Assembly: GCA_947652115.1 (NCBI GenBank)
Contig: OX393562.1
Span: forward strand, 34,466,043 to 34,530,042
Direction of reading: 5' to 3'
DNA: 64,000 nt
DNA from: Blastomussa wellsi
Lineage: Eukaryota > Cnidaria > Anthozoa > Scleractinia > Plerogyridae
The notes beneath the pieces were generated by a model that saw nothing but the letters and a program-made list of their open reading frames with translations, did no database searches and was not told where the DNA came from. This document shows, in pieces, positions 54,567-64,000 of the stretch (position 1 is its first letter; each line of letters opens with the position of its first letter). The translations under genes and the position numbers were made by a program.

Positions 54567-56666
54567 ACTGGTTTAACTGAGATTACTTTCCATGGTCACA
54601 GAATCACAAAGGATGGTGTGAAAGTTGACGACGCTAAAGTGCAAGCTATCGGTAATATGCCGGCGCCGACTGACGTAGCAGGTGTAAAACGTCTCTGTGG
54701 CATGGCACAGTACATGTCAAGATTCCTGCCTGACCTTGCTCAAACGCTTGAACCAATCCGTGCTCTAACAAGGAAGGACACTCCATTTGTGTGGTCCACA
54801 GAATGCGAGAATGCTTTTGACACGCTAAAGAGAATTCTTTCTGAATCACCATGCCTGGCCTATTTTGATGCTTCAAAAGAAGTTGTGATTCAAGTGGATA
54901 GTAGCAATCATGGGATCGGTGCTGTTCTGCTTCAAGAAGGGCGTCCCATAGAGTATGCATCCCGAGCGCTTACACCGTCGGAGAGAAACTGGGCACAGAT
55001 TGAAAAGGAAGCCCTATCAGTTCTGTATGGCCTTGAGAGATTTGACCAGTACACTTATGGCAGACCTGTGAAAGTCGAAAATGATCACAAACCTCTTGCT
55101 GCCATATTGCAAAAGCCTTTGAGCCAAGCACCCAAGCGTCTTCAGGACATTATGATGCGGTATCACAGATACGACGTCCATTTTGTATTTGTTAAAGGTA
55201 CTGACTTACTCATTGCTGACACGCTGAGTAGAGCCCACCAAGACGATAGTGGAAATGATCAGGGTGACCGTGCTCGAATCATGAATGTCAATGTGTTTGG
55301 TGACATCCCAGACAAGCGACTTGATGAGATACGAGAAGCAACTTTGTGTGATGCTAGTCTGCAGATTGTGATGAAGTTAGCGTTGGAAGGGTGGCCAGCA
55401 GACAAGCGTGGAACTCCGGTGTGTGCATTGCCGTATTTTGATGTACGTGACTGTCTTAGTGTTGTGGATGGAATTTTGGTTAAAGGAGAAGCAGTTGTGA
55501 TTCCCACGGCGTTGAGGCCATCAATCAAGAAAAGAATGCACAGTGCCCATCTAGGCCGTGACAGTATGTTGCGTCAAGCCAGAGGAACAGTGTATTGGCC
55601 TAACATGGCCAGTGACATCAAGCAAATAGCCGACATGTGTGAAACTTGCCAGGAAATGAAACCACGGAACTCACCAGAACCACTGAAGCAGCACAGTGAT
55701 GGTAATGAACCATGGCAGAAGATTGGCGTGGATCTATTTGAGATTGCTGGAAAGCACTACTTGGCAGTGGTAGACTACTACTCCAATTTCATCGAGATAG
55801 ATTTGATGACAACAATCACAAGTGCACGTGTTGTAACACTGCTTAAAAAACATTGTGCGCGTTATGGCATACCGAGGATGATCGTGTCGGATGGAGGTCC
55901 GCAATTTACCAGCCAAGAGTTTAATTCATTTGTGCAAGACTGGGGCATAACTCATGTTACCTCATCACCAATGCACCAGAGAGCTAACGGGAGAGCCGAA
56001 CCTGGTGTAAAAATCATGAAACACCTTCTTATCAAAACTTACAAGGAAGGAGGTGATCCTTATGAAGCGATGTTAGAGCAAAGAAACACCCCTCGTCAAG
56101 ATACAGGTTGTAGTCCGACAGAAATGATGTTCAACAGAAGAACGCGCAATTTCCTTCCTAGAGTGAGCAGTAGCCCAAAGAACACTCTTGTTAAAGAGAA
56201 GCGTGATGCACGCAAACGCAGTGTTAAGAAAGCTCATGACCGCAAGTCCCGAAAACTTTCAGAAATAAATGTTGGAGAATCAGTATTCTTTCAGGAAGGA
56301 CGGAACTGGCAATTAGGCAAAATTACTGACATTCTGGGACCTAACACTTATCAAGTCAGTGGTCCTAATGGAGGAACGTACAGGAGAAATCGTGTGCACA
56401 TTAGACCGACCAAGGTGGCACCAAAGGCTCGCGATCTGTCCCCTGTTCTCCCGCCTCGCACTCCTGATCTGACACCATTGACATTACTGGAGGAGGCTCC
56501 ACAAGTATGCAACCCACCCACAGACCCTCCAGTAGAAACCAGCCAACCATGTAGCGTAGAAGAGAAGGTTGCACCTATGGACAGTCCTGGACAGTCACTA
56601 AGTACAAACCGACCAAGGCGTGAAATCAGACCGCCAGTCCGCTTCAAAGATTACGTAACTAAGTAG
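54567..56666 (+). CDS. Ty3 RNase H-integrase, second half of the polyprotein
   Basis: Same reading frame as the first half; the first ATG after the stop is at 54618, which is unlikely to be a real start. It contains the RT connection (GVKRLCGMAQYMSRF), RNase H (VIQVDSSNHGIGAVLL, IEKEALSVLYGLERF, DHKPL), an integrase zinc domain (HLGRDSMLRQARGTVYWP, CETCQEMK) and catalytic core D-D-E: GVDLFE, VSDGGPQFTS and NGRAEPGVKIMK. A C-terminal domain (VFFQEGRNWQLGKITDIL) precedes a Pro-rich tail that stops at TAG 56664. Integrase inserts the DNA copy; RNase H removes the RNA template. All catalytic residues expected from the family are visible. Confidence 0.92.
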   Translation, partial: TGLTEITFHGHRITKDGVKVDDAKVQAIGNMPAPTDVAGVKRLCGMAQYMSRFLPDLAQTLEPIRALTRKDTPFVWSTECENAFDTLKRILSESPCLAYFDASKEVVIQVDSSNHGIGAVLLQEGRPIEYASRALTPSERNWAQIEKEALSVLYGLERFDQYTYGRPVKVENDHKPLAAILQKPLSQAPKRLQDIMMRYHRYDVHFVFVKGTDLLIADTLSRAHQDDSGNDQGDRARIMNVNVFGDIPDKRLDEIREATLCDASLQIVMKLALEGWPADKRGTPVCALPYFDVRDCLSVVDGILVKGEAVVIPTALRPSIKKRMHSAHLGRDSMLRQARGTVYWPNMASDIKQIADMCETCQEMKPRNSPEPLKQHSDGNEPWQKIGVDLFEIAGKHYLAVVDYYSNFIEIDLMTTITSARVVTLLKKHCARYGIPRMIVSDGGPQFTSQEFNSFVQDWGITHVTSSPMHQRANGRAEPGVKIMKHLLIKTYKEGGDPYEAMLEQRNTPRQDTGCSPTEMMFNRRTRNFLPRVSSSPKNTLVKEKRDARKRSVKKAHDRKSRKLSEINVGESVFFQEGRNWQLGKITDILGPNTYQVSGPNGGTYRRNRVHIRPTKVAPKARDLSPVLPPRTPDLTPLTLLEEAPQVCNPPTDPPVETSQPCSVEEKVAPMDSPGQSLSTNRPRREIRPPVRFKDYVTK

Positions 56667-56828
56667 AGACCACAAATCATTGAGACTGTTAATTTCGACA
56701 TTGTCTATTGTATGGTGGACATAGCCGTTTTGATTAGACATTTGAGCGTGTGACTTTGTTGTTTTAGGAAAGCTTTGCCAGACATGTGATTCTTCTTAGT
56801 TGTTAGTTTTCGTGAGTTTTTCTTTCCT

Positions 56829-56841
56829 AAAGAAGGAGGGA
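56829..56841 (+). promoter_or_regulatory. Polypurine tract
   Basis: AAAGAAGGAGGGA lies immediately 5' of the 3' LTR, as expected for the plus-strand primer. Confidence 0.85.
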
Positions 56842-57027
56842 TGTTGATATGTTTGTAAGATTACGAGTACGCCTGCATTGCGTGCCTATGTGTATGTAAT
56901 TTAACCAGGACACCTTGTGGCTTAGTTCTATCATGTGCTCGGTGTAACATGGCGGCCGTTGCTTATTAAACCGTTTGTTTGAGTTCATTGCTCGCCTCTT
57001 AAGTCTCCACCTTCGAAGCAATCAACA
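56842..57027 (+). repeat. 3' LTR
   Basis: 186 bases, same tips as the 5' LTR, one base shorter (TGTGGCTTAG versus TGTGGCCTTAG). Confidence 0.93.
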
Positions 57028-57210
57028 GATTGTTCTTCGAATATCTATAATGTCGGTGGTCTTCTTAGAAAGTATCGAGCTGGTTTGAAGGCTTTGCTCT
57101 TCTGAATTGCCAAGCTGATTCTCTAAATATTAGGCAACTTTAACTTTGACTTTACTGAATTCGTTGCAGACATTACATACATACTTTAATATAAAGTAAA
57201 ACTATATAAA

Positions 57211-57405
57211 ATAATTCATACGTGAACTGCGGATGAAGATGAAAGTGAGAGATGATCTTCGCAGTAAATTTCCAATTTAAGCCATTGGAATAAAGAAACC
57301 TGCAAAAAATTCAAGGCTGCAATGGGAAATTGGGCTTCAATTAGAAATTCACTGCGAAGACCATTTCTCACTTTTATCTTCATCCGCAGTTCACATATGA
57401 ATTAT
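57211..57405. mobile_element. MITE with GAACTGCGGATGAAGAT ends
   Basis: ATAATTCATACGTGAACTGC at the left returns inverted at the right (GCAGTTCACATATGAATTAT), as do GGATGAAGATGAAAGTGAGA and ATCTTCGCAGT. About 195 bases, non-coding. Confidence 0.85.
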
Positions 57406-57477
57406 TTCATATACTCTGTATCACTTCACTCCTCAGGGGAAAATATGAACTCAATAAATTGACCTCGCTTCCAATGT

Positions 57478-57531
57478 GTGGCTTCGTAGCTCAGTTGGTG
57501 TATCGCGCGCGGGAGGCCAAGGGTTGTTTTT
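57478..57531 (+). repeat. tRNA-like head fragment (SINE or tRNA pseudogene)
   Basis: GTGGCTTCGTAGCTCAGTTGG is a good tRNA 5' half with A box. The sequence then diverges (GCGCGCGGGAGGCC) with no anticodon stem or B box, so this is not a functional tRNA gene. Confidence 0.6.
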
Positions 57532-58549
57532 ATTTTTTCAATAGTAACACTATTTAATTAATACCAAAAAACATAACTGACATTACATATAACCTACACC
57601 TTTGCAGGCATACTACACTTACTGATACAATACAATATTAAAAGTGAGGTGGAAATGAATAAACAGTTTGAGTTTGCTAAGGACCGGCAAATATGTAGAC
57701 AAGTTTATCAGAATTGCTCATGTAACCTTCATATACTGCTGACATAAAAACATGTAAATAAAGTTCATTTATTCATTTGCAGAAATCAACGACAAAATTC
57801 TTCTTTCGGTATTGAAAATAAACATTTATTCACTCCATTCAAAAACATGTCAAATATATATAATATTTTTTTAAAGTTAATCATTACTGGTACTTAGTGC
57901 GTACCAGTAAGTGACCGGCCGTAAAAGTGACCAACGAGTCCAGTATCAAGTTTAGGGTGTGAACATGAGAAACCTTTTTATTTGGTTCCTTGTTTGTGAT
58001 TTTTATATCACATTCAGTGTCAAAATGGCTCTTTTATTCAAAGTGATCATAAATCGCCAAAACCCTTCACTCAAGATTAATTCAGGTAGAACACACAACA
58101 CGCTGACTAGATCTTTGCTAGTATGCTCCAGCCCCTTTATACTTACACACTGCTACATCAAGCACACCGTTATATCAAGATCTTCCTTTGAACTTGAAAA
58201 ATGAAGTAATTAATGAAAATAAACATATTAATTTCGATATTTGTCGACAAAATTTGGGAATATGTTAGTTTCGAGCCCTTGTGAGACACGGCCATAAAAT
58301 AAAATGCGCTTGTTGTGTTTATTGTGAAACTCAGGCTATCGTGAACACCAGAAACGTAATATTGTTGTGTTTCAATGGAAAGGACGATCAGGTCTAAGGA
58401 TACTACATCGCAACGGTAATTATAATAGTTCGTGGTTTTGAGGTCAGTTTGTGATTGGTCAATGCAAACTGATCAACATTCCTGAAATGTTTAAGGAGTT
58501 CAGAGTTTAAGAGTAAATGAGCAACTTCCTTTCACACACTGTTCACCTT
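57532..58549. other. No gene seen
   Basis: AT-rich. The 81-codon plus frame at 57959 shows no conserved features. Confidence 0.45.
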
Positions 58550-58642
58550 TTACACATTGATCACACTAAACATGGTTGTAAAAGCGATAAGGATTAGTGA
58601 CGGCAATTTAACATTGGGATTCGAGTTGCAGAAATTACGGTC
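58550..58642 (-). pseudogene. In-frame remainder of the two-domain Ly6 gene beyond the stop (last cysteines and GPI signal)
   Basis: Directly after the TAG at 58645-58643 the same frame continues for 30 codons to a TAA. It holds the end of a Ly6 domain (DRNFCN) and then a short spacer and a hydrophobic run (LPSLILIAFTTMFSVINV) that has every look of a GPI-attachment signal. It has no other damage. It is untranslated unless the stop is read through or is an assembly or allele error. Confidence 0.7.
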
Positions 58643-59553
58643 CTAACATTGAAACCAGCATTGCGACGTTGCATTTCCTATAGTTTTTGTACCATTACAT
58701 AACGTTTTGAGATATTTACATTCTTCAGTGGAAATACAGGAACGCATTTCAACGAGAAACTGATCTTTAACATTTTTAAACGCTCTGTGCACTCGGCCAC
58801 ATACCTTTCCATTGGGACAGTACATTTTCGTTTGATTGGCCTGGCACTGTGATGACGTGTAGGACTTATTTAGGGGTGTAGAATGACTAAAGATGGGACT
58901 TGCACTTCCATCTGGTCCTTCGCAGTGGTAGCACTGATGGGCGGCCAAAACTTCACCGGGAATGTCGTCATTACATAGATCCTGTTGACAACAGGTGTAC
59001 TCACACTTTCCTTTACTTGTTTCACATGCCTCGTTCGCTTTGCGTGTGCAGTTGTCCTCTGTTACGCACGCTTTCAGTTGAACCTCTGTTTCTGTGTCGT
59101 TCTCCGCGTATTTGGCGCGCACTTCAAGACATGAGTCATCAGGAGAGATGCATGTTTCGATAACTCGATTTGTATTGCACTGAGTAGGGGAATGTAGATG
59201 GCCAGTGGGGTTTATACAGCTGTAGCACTGAAGGCAATAATCTGCCAACAAAAATCAGTCATTTATTAGTAACAGTGTTGCCCTTTAGAAAAGCTAAAAT
59301 GTTGTAGTTGCTCTTTAGAATATTGGTGTCTGTTTTTTGTTGTATTAATTAATTAGGCCAAGTAACTGTCAAACAGAGCGATATTGCACAATTGACCGAC
59401 TGTTATGTATTTTCTAATAAAAGTAAACACGGAAAAAGTTTAAACATTTCCAAAGTATCAGTTTGAACTGAAAGTTCTCTGAAGAGGCCAGTGCTACTCA
59501 CCTGCATCGATCAGACAAAATAGGACAACTAAGGCTAGGTAATTACACTTCAT
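58643..59553 (-). CDS. Two-domain Ly6/uPAR-type protein, 2 exons, 216 aa, stops inside domain 2
   Basis: Exon 1 59553-59502 encodes a signal peptide (MKCNYLALVVLFCLIDA), phase 1. Exon 2 59241-58643 encodes domain 1 (CLQCYSC, QC, ETC, DSC, KACVTEDNC, EAC, KCEYTCCQQDLCN) and domain 2 (CYHCEGPDG, QC, MYC, KVCG, RSCISTEEC, TLC, CWFQC), then TAG. The family's closing CC....FCN is cut: the stop replaces the position right after CWFQC, where a second Cys is expected. The missing part and a GPI-like tail follow in frame (58642-58550). As read, the product would be secreted with an unpaired, unfinished second finger domain. Domain 2 resembles the gene at 50763-50016. Function unknown. Confidence 0.88.
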
Positions 59554-60254
59554 GGTTTCCTAACACTCGGAGCAACAACAGCTAAGGTACTGTAAAAATG
59601 CTGTTGTTGTAAAGTCGCGTTTGTTGCGAATGAAATGACGTCAAATGTACTAGTGGGACCACTTGAACTCACGGCCAATCACAGAACTGAGCCATTATCT
59701 AACTTATAATCTTTGTTTCTATTACTTCAACTGTCATTTATAAAAGCCACTGTTAAAAGCTTGGTTTAAGAAAGCAAAGAATAAATATGCAAGAAAACAA
59801 ACAAGGTTATAATGTGGTATAAGAAATTTCACACAGACGGGCTTTCTAAAGTTTACACAAGAATAGTTGCTAAACGTAACGGTTGCGAGAAATATTGTCA
59901 TTGTATTGTGAGTTAAAAATTTATAAGTATATGAAACCGTTTCAATCCATTCCCCCGTTGTCCTTTGTTTTCTCGTTGCAGTAGTCTTAGTTTATATAGC
60001 CTTAGGGGAGATATCGCATTTGGTCACAGTCACGATCTTGCTTGATCTAGCCAAGCGCGCCGTTAGTAGTACGCAAATTTTTATGTGTCATTTTCAGTCG
60101 CGCGGTTATCGTGCACTACGTTTACAATAGAAGAATTTTTCCAAATTTGTGTTGAATCCGAGATATTTGAGTACCGGACTCGAATCTGCAATGCACCAAT
60201 TTGAGGTCAATTGTTCACTTTGAGATACAAGCATGAAATGTGGCATGCATACCG
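59554..60254. other. 5' flank of the two-domain Ly6 gene
   Basis: No exon seen. ACTTATAATCTTT and ATTTATAAAAGCC near 59700-59750 are TATA-like but too far from the ATG to be sure. Confidence 0.4.
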
Positions 60255-60260
60255 ATAGTA

Positions 60261-61300
60261 GAGGGTCTCAATGGGGTTAACCGTTAGCCGTAAAACGTCC
60301 AAAAATCTAACCGTTAGGCGTAAAACTTGAAACAAATTAACCTTTAGCCGCAAAAAAATATGAACCGTAAAAAATTCTGGCAATAAAAATAAAAGTCTAA
60401 GGTCTCGTGTGAAGACTTTGTGTCTTGAATTCCCAAAATTACTCGGGGGTCAGCGTGAAAACAATTGGGGATAATTTCGGGGTCGGGATCATTTCAGGGT
60501 CAAATTTGGGATCATTTCGGTGGCTGTATAGCTCTTCTTCCGGCAGCGTATGCAAAGGCAGTCCTAACGCTGCTACAAGGGTGCATTTTTCCAGCCGACC
60601 AAGTTAACCCAACGCAAACTGCCTCCTTAGAAACTGCTCTGTTGCTGACGAAGGGTGCGCAATAAGTTTCGCAAGTGATACCATTGTTCCGCAACTCACG
60701 CTTGCGTCTGAGGCTGATTTCAACCTGGTGGAGGAATACGAAAGCAATTCTGAACATAGTGATGTTGATTCAGCATATTTTGACTCAGAGGAACTGGCCA
60801 CTGGTAAATCTGTGATAACAAGGCCTGGCAGACTAGTCAAAGCCTGGATACGGTTTGATGTTTAGGCGGTCACAAAACGGTGCGCCACGTCTAAGGTGAA
60901 TAAAAGAAGTGTAACCCATGCAGCATGGATGTTATTTCAAATGTTTCATTGGGCACATTTATCATTAAACTTTGAAAAACACGAGTAAATAAACTTTCTT
61001 GTTTTGTTTGTTTTGTTTTCGTCAAAGTACCGCATTGTACAAGTGTGGGAATGAATATAAAGACCAGATGTAGTTTACCGTGGTATAGCCTTCGAGAGCA
61101 GACGACTTTTCCGGCTCTAGTTTTACCCCAGAATGTTCCTGAGACTTTACAACAATGAAAATTAATTTTTATTTTAAACAAGGGTATTTAATTTTTAACA
61201 GATCCGTTAACCGTAACGGAAAAAAATTACAACCGTTAGGTGTAAAAATGCCAAAATATTACCCGTTAGCCGTAAAAGGCACTATCCCATTGAGACCCTC
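60261..61300. mobile_element. 1040-bp DNA transposon, 15-bp TIRs, 6-bp target duplication, subterminal repeats
   Basis: GAGGGTCTCAATGGG at 60261-60275 and its exact complement at 61286-61300, flanked by ATAGTA on both sides (60255-60260 and 61301-61306). Just inside each end are copies of CCGTTAGCCGTAAAA in the same orientation: three or four on the left (60280-60370) and two or three on the right (61205-61278). A plus frame in the middle (about 60627-60863) reads LTLASEADFNLVEEYES and TRPGRLVKAWIRFDV, a coding-like fragment without the rest of a protein. No transposase; superfamily unassigned. Confidence 0.85.
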
Positions 61301-61306
61301 ATAGTA

Positions 61307-62263
61307 GTCAACGATACAAGCATTTTCAGATAGTGCCAAGGCGACTTACGCCAGTTGCCATAGTAATAGACAGATTAAGAATGACGTAATACGGCAAACG
61401 GGAAACGCGAGCTTGCCTTTCATTTTGGAACCTTTGTATCTAATTCTTAAATAAATCTCTCAGAAAAATAGGAAAAAATTCACTCGTTCACAAAAAACAC
61501 AAACTGACTTATTTCCGCGTACATACTCCTAACGGCAGATCGCAGAAGTTGAATTTTTGCCGTTCGCAGGAAAAACAAACGTCATGCTTAATCTCTCCAA
61601 CGATTTTTTGTCACAACATATTAACAATAGGGCCATTTCCGATTTTTCTTTTTCCTAATTTGCTTCAAAACGTAATGAGTCTAACCATTCATGTAAAGAA
61701 AGTGGTTTTAATTGCATGAAAACCTTAAGTTTTGTTTTAAGTTCCGCAGAAGTTAGAATGGTTCGTATATTTGCAACTAAAATTGACCATTTCTAGGTGG
61801 GTATTAAATCGAAACTGAGGTCGCGGTGCAGAGGCTGGAAATTATCTCACAACCGAACCTGTGCTAAGGCAGCCTGTAGGGAGGGAGCTACCCGCACTCA
61901 GTCTTGTCCTGCTTGAGAAAAACTCACTCCCAGTCACTTGCGAGTTGGCGTCGCTTTGTTTATTTCGTGTTTTCTATACTTTTTTGGACTTAAAATAGGC
62001 AAGAAAAGAGTCTACGACTTTCACAGAACTAGTTTGGTCCAAAGCATCCATTCATCTACCAAGAAACTCAAATTTAATTCCAAGAGCAGCATAACAACAT
62101 GCCGACTGCTTCGTGTGTTGTCGACGTATATGGGTAAGATTGGAGTGTTACAGTATCTTGCTGCTTCAATGTCCCAAAAAGATTATTGCTGTTTATGATA
62201 GGCGGAAGGTAAGACTATTTGCCTGTGATGTTCAATATTTACTGAAGGTTTAGTTGTGTGTTC
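61307..62263. other. No gene seen
   Basis: Short plus frames (for example 61938-62198) lack motifs. Nothing repeat-like was recognised. Confidence 0.4.
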
Positions 62264-62264
62264 T

Positions 62265-62339
62265 ACCATAGGCGGCCCATACGTTGTATGTGATTTATGT
62301 GACATATAAATCACATACAACGTATGGGCCGCCTGTGGT
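62265..62339. repeat. Long near-perfect hairpin (34-bp arms, 7-base loop)
   Basis: GGCGGCCCATACGTTGTATG and TGATTTAT at 62271-62298 are followed by GTGACAT and the exact complement at 62306-62333. Pairing extends about six more bases outward with one wobble. Non-coding context. Confidence 0.9.
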
Positions 62340-62340
62340 T

Positions 62341-62754
62341 CTACGGTAACTCAAAAATGAGCTATTGCTTGCTCCTTTGCGAAGACGAAATATTGGGTTG
62401 GTGTTCAAAAATGAAACAGTGCAGACAGACCTGTACTTATTTTGCTCATTTCTTGGTTTATATGAGTAGCTCTTTATCGGTTTGTGTTACATGTAAAATA
62501 AGAACTTTGTCTGTTAAATTCTAGAATTTCTGCTATTTTTCAAATATGGAGCACATTTACGAGTAAATTTGGGCCCAGAGGGGGTGATTGAAAGCGGATC
62601 TCGTATCTCCAATAGCTAAACGATTGACTGGTTGATTGGTTGAAAAGCTAAGTTTAGTATATTTAGCCATAAGAACACCTAACCTATCTATGGTGTTAGT
62701 ATGAAGCAAATCGGCCGACCCCCGGGTTTCTCAGTCAAAGCCTGTTAATCATTT
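62341..62754. other. No gene seen
   Basis: Flank between the hairpin and the recombinase remnant; no motif. Confidence 0.45.
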
Positions 62755-63819
62755 ACAGTGAACATAGCCATCACGACTATATACAGGGTAGTTCTTCGAA
62801 AGTTCTCTTCGACGGAGTTGTACCTCAAGAGAGCCTGAAAGACAGTGGCGAAGATGATGAGACTACAGTGGACGCAAGACACTCTCCACCTGGCAACTGA
62901 ATGGAGGAGTTGTTGGAGGTGGTGAAATTTCATCTGCCGAGGTACGAAAATACCGACAAGATGTGCAAAACTAGCCCGATTCAAGTTAATCCCTCAGATT
63001 TAACACTTGCCACGAAATTTGTAGCCATGTATCTGTTCATCAAAGTGATGGGGTCGCGCCCCATGACTTATTAATATTTAACGGTGGACATTTTATTGAT
63101 CAGAAAACTTTCAAGACTGTTGGAATGTATGGTTTTGATTCATTGATTCTGACCGATGCAAATATGCACGTGCTTGATGGCTACATCTCGCACGTTACAC
63201 CATTGGTTTAGCCTCAGTGCGATTTCATTCTTTTCAACAGAAATGAAGGCCAACATCCCAAATTGGGCGAGATTATGAGCAAATTGGTTTTTGATGCAAT
63301 CGGAAAGTACATTCATCCCCCGCGGTATCGCCAAATTGTTGAAAAGCAAAGCGTCAATCAGCTCACCAGCGAAGAGCAAAAGATTTTGTCGGAAGGCCAA
63401 CAACACAGCTCTGCTGTAGCTAACGTTCACTTAATGAAAAGCAACGATCCCGAGAAGTTGCTGGGAAGGCTCACGAGTGTCTAAAAAAGCTACAAGGACC
63501 CAAGGGCCCGGAGGTAGATAAAGAGGTGAGCACGCGGTTAAGCGGTTCGACTTCTAGTCTTGAACATGTTGAAGTACCGGTCGAAACTACAGAATCGGAG
63601 AGAACGCCTCGTAAAGAGGATGACACGCCCACAAACCGCTTGCGAATCCAAAGCAAGTTGCATCGGGTGATAAAATTTACGGTACACGAGGACGATTTGC
63701 TCAAGAAAGGCATAGATAGGGACGGTTTTCGAAAGGGGACGGCAATTTTGAGAGATTATGATTTCAAATTTCGGAAGAACGAAAGAAGACTGAAGGCGGA
63801 AGAACGGCGGATTCTCTAA
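62755..63819 (+). mobile_element. Decayed Crypton-like tyrosine recombinase with Myb/SANT-like C-terminus
   Basis: Three broken frames give successive parts of one protein. At 62880-63065: EELLEVVKFHLPRYEN, LATKFVAMYLFIKVMGSRPM. At 63085-63480: GGHFIDQKTFKTVGMYGFDS, one TAG at about 63208, CDFILFNRNEGQHPKLGEIM, FDAIGKYIHPPRYRQIVEKQ, EEQKILSEGQQHSSAVANVH. At 63526-63819: KFTVHEDDLLKKGIDRDGF and AILRDYDFKF, like the start of a Myb/telobox domain. GSRPMTY (first Arg) and HPPRYRQ (HxxR) fit a tyrosine recombinase; the catalytic Tyr expected near NVH is not visible. The family call (Crypton-like) is from memory of similar invertebrate sequences. It is inactive. Confidence 0.6.
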
Positions 63820-64000
63820 AAAGAAAGGTTGTCGAATCAAATTTTCTTCGGTGTAGTTCCTTTGCTACTTGTAAGTGTCCTTTATAGTACGTATACGATT
63901 TTCTGGACTGTTGAAATAGGTAACACCTCATTGTAATTGACTGCGCAAAGAGATTTAATGTGTTACATCATCATGCATTGTCATTGTTATAGCTTGCCCC
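63820..64000. other. No gene seen
   Basis: Right edge, AT-rich; probably flank of the recombinase remnant. Confidence 0.4.

Larger units (their letters stand above)
52505..57027 (+). mobile_element. Near-intact Ty3-type LTR retrotransposon, 4523 bp
   Basis: LTRs 52505-52691 and 56842-57027 start TGTTGAT and end ATCAACA. A five-base target duplication GATTG flanks it (52500-52504 and 57028-57032). The two LTRs differ by about three substitutions and one missing C, so insertion is fairly recent. Order within is Gag, protease, RT, RNase H, integrase, all in one frame and interrupted by one TAG at 54564. RT before integrase puts it in the Ty3 (Metaviridae-type) group. Confidence 0.95.

Noticed and set aside
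54618..54620. ATG after the Ty3 stop as a true start of a separate RNase H-integrase gene
   Set aside because: It lies inside conserved RT-RNase H linker sequence that is continuous in frame with the upstream half; a separate gene would lack the start of the domain.
57478..57531. tRNA gene
   Set aside because: Only the 5' half with an A box is present; no anticodon arm, B box or acceptor closure.

Overview
The window is nuclear DNA of an invertebrate animal, most likely a stony coral or another anthozoan. This is inferred from AT-rich, TE-dense sequence, small GT-AG exons, a cluster of secreted/GPI-anchored Ly6 (three-finger) genes, and abundant foldback MITEs, Penelope-like, DIRS-like, Crypton-like and Ty3 elements of a kind I associate with cnidarian genomes. 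A 200-base run of N at 25186-25385 marks a scaffold gap. There are no bacterial-style operons; genes are read as spliced exons.

Host genes. (1) Minus strand, 3429 down to 1187: first four coding exons of an astacin-type zinc metalloprotease; the rest lies off the left edge or is lost. (2) Six Ly6/uPAR-type genes or gene parts: 10900-10635 (-), 17746-17486 (-), 20413-19611 (-), 44281-46888 (+), 50763-50016 (-) and 59553-58643 (-). The last has two domains and a nonsense codon immediately before its final cysteines and GPI signal. (3) Plus strand 26589-38798: a complete 12-exon gene for the HSF2BP/MEILB2 ortholog (352 aa), a meiotic recombination factor. (4) A possible single exon of an unrecognised minus-strand gene at 5834-5611.

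Mobile DNA fills most of the rest. An almost intact Ty3-type LTR retrotransposon (52505-57027) has 187/186-bp LTRs, a 5-bp target duplication, a tRNA-Leu-like primer site and one in-frame TAG. A second, decayed Ty3 element (about 11345-13290) carries an in-frame Gag-to-RT deletion. Penelope-like debris includes a GIY-YIG domain and several pLTR ends that carry hammerhead-ribozyme-like motifs. A DIRS-like tyrosine recombinase sits beside an 82-bp perfect inverted repeat, and a decayed Crypton-like recombinase with a Myb/SANT-like tail is at the right end. Two copies of an unrecognised two-ORF cassette lie at 13.8-14.5 kb and 24.0-25.1 kb. Foldback elements include a 1.6-kb one with TTAA duplications. 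A 1040-bp transposon (60261-61300) has 15-bp TIRs, a 6-bp target duplication and subterminal direct repeats.

The candidates most worth following as undescribed systems are the two-ORF cassette, the 60.3-kb transposon, the hammerhead-like pLTRs including a head-to-head copy, and the Ly6 gene with a stop codon placed between its secreted body and its GPI signal. All assignments come from reading the sequence and from memory of families; no database search was run.
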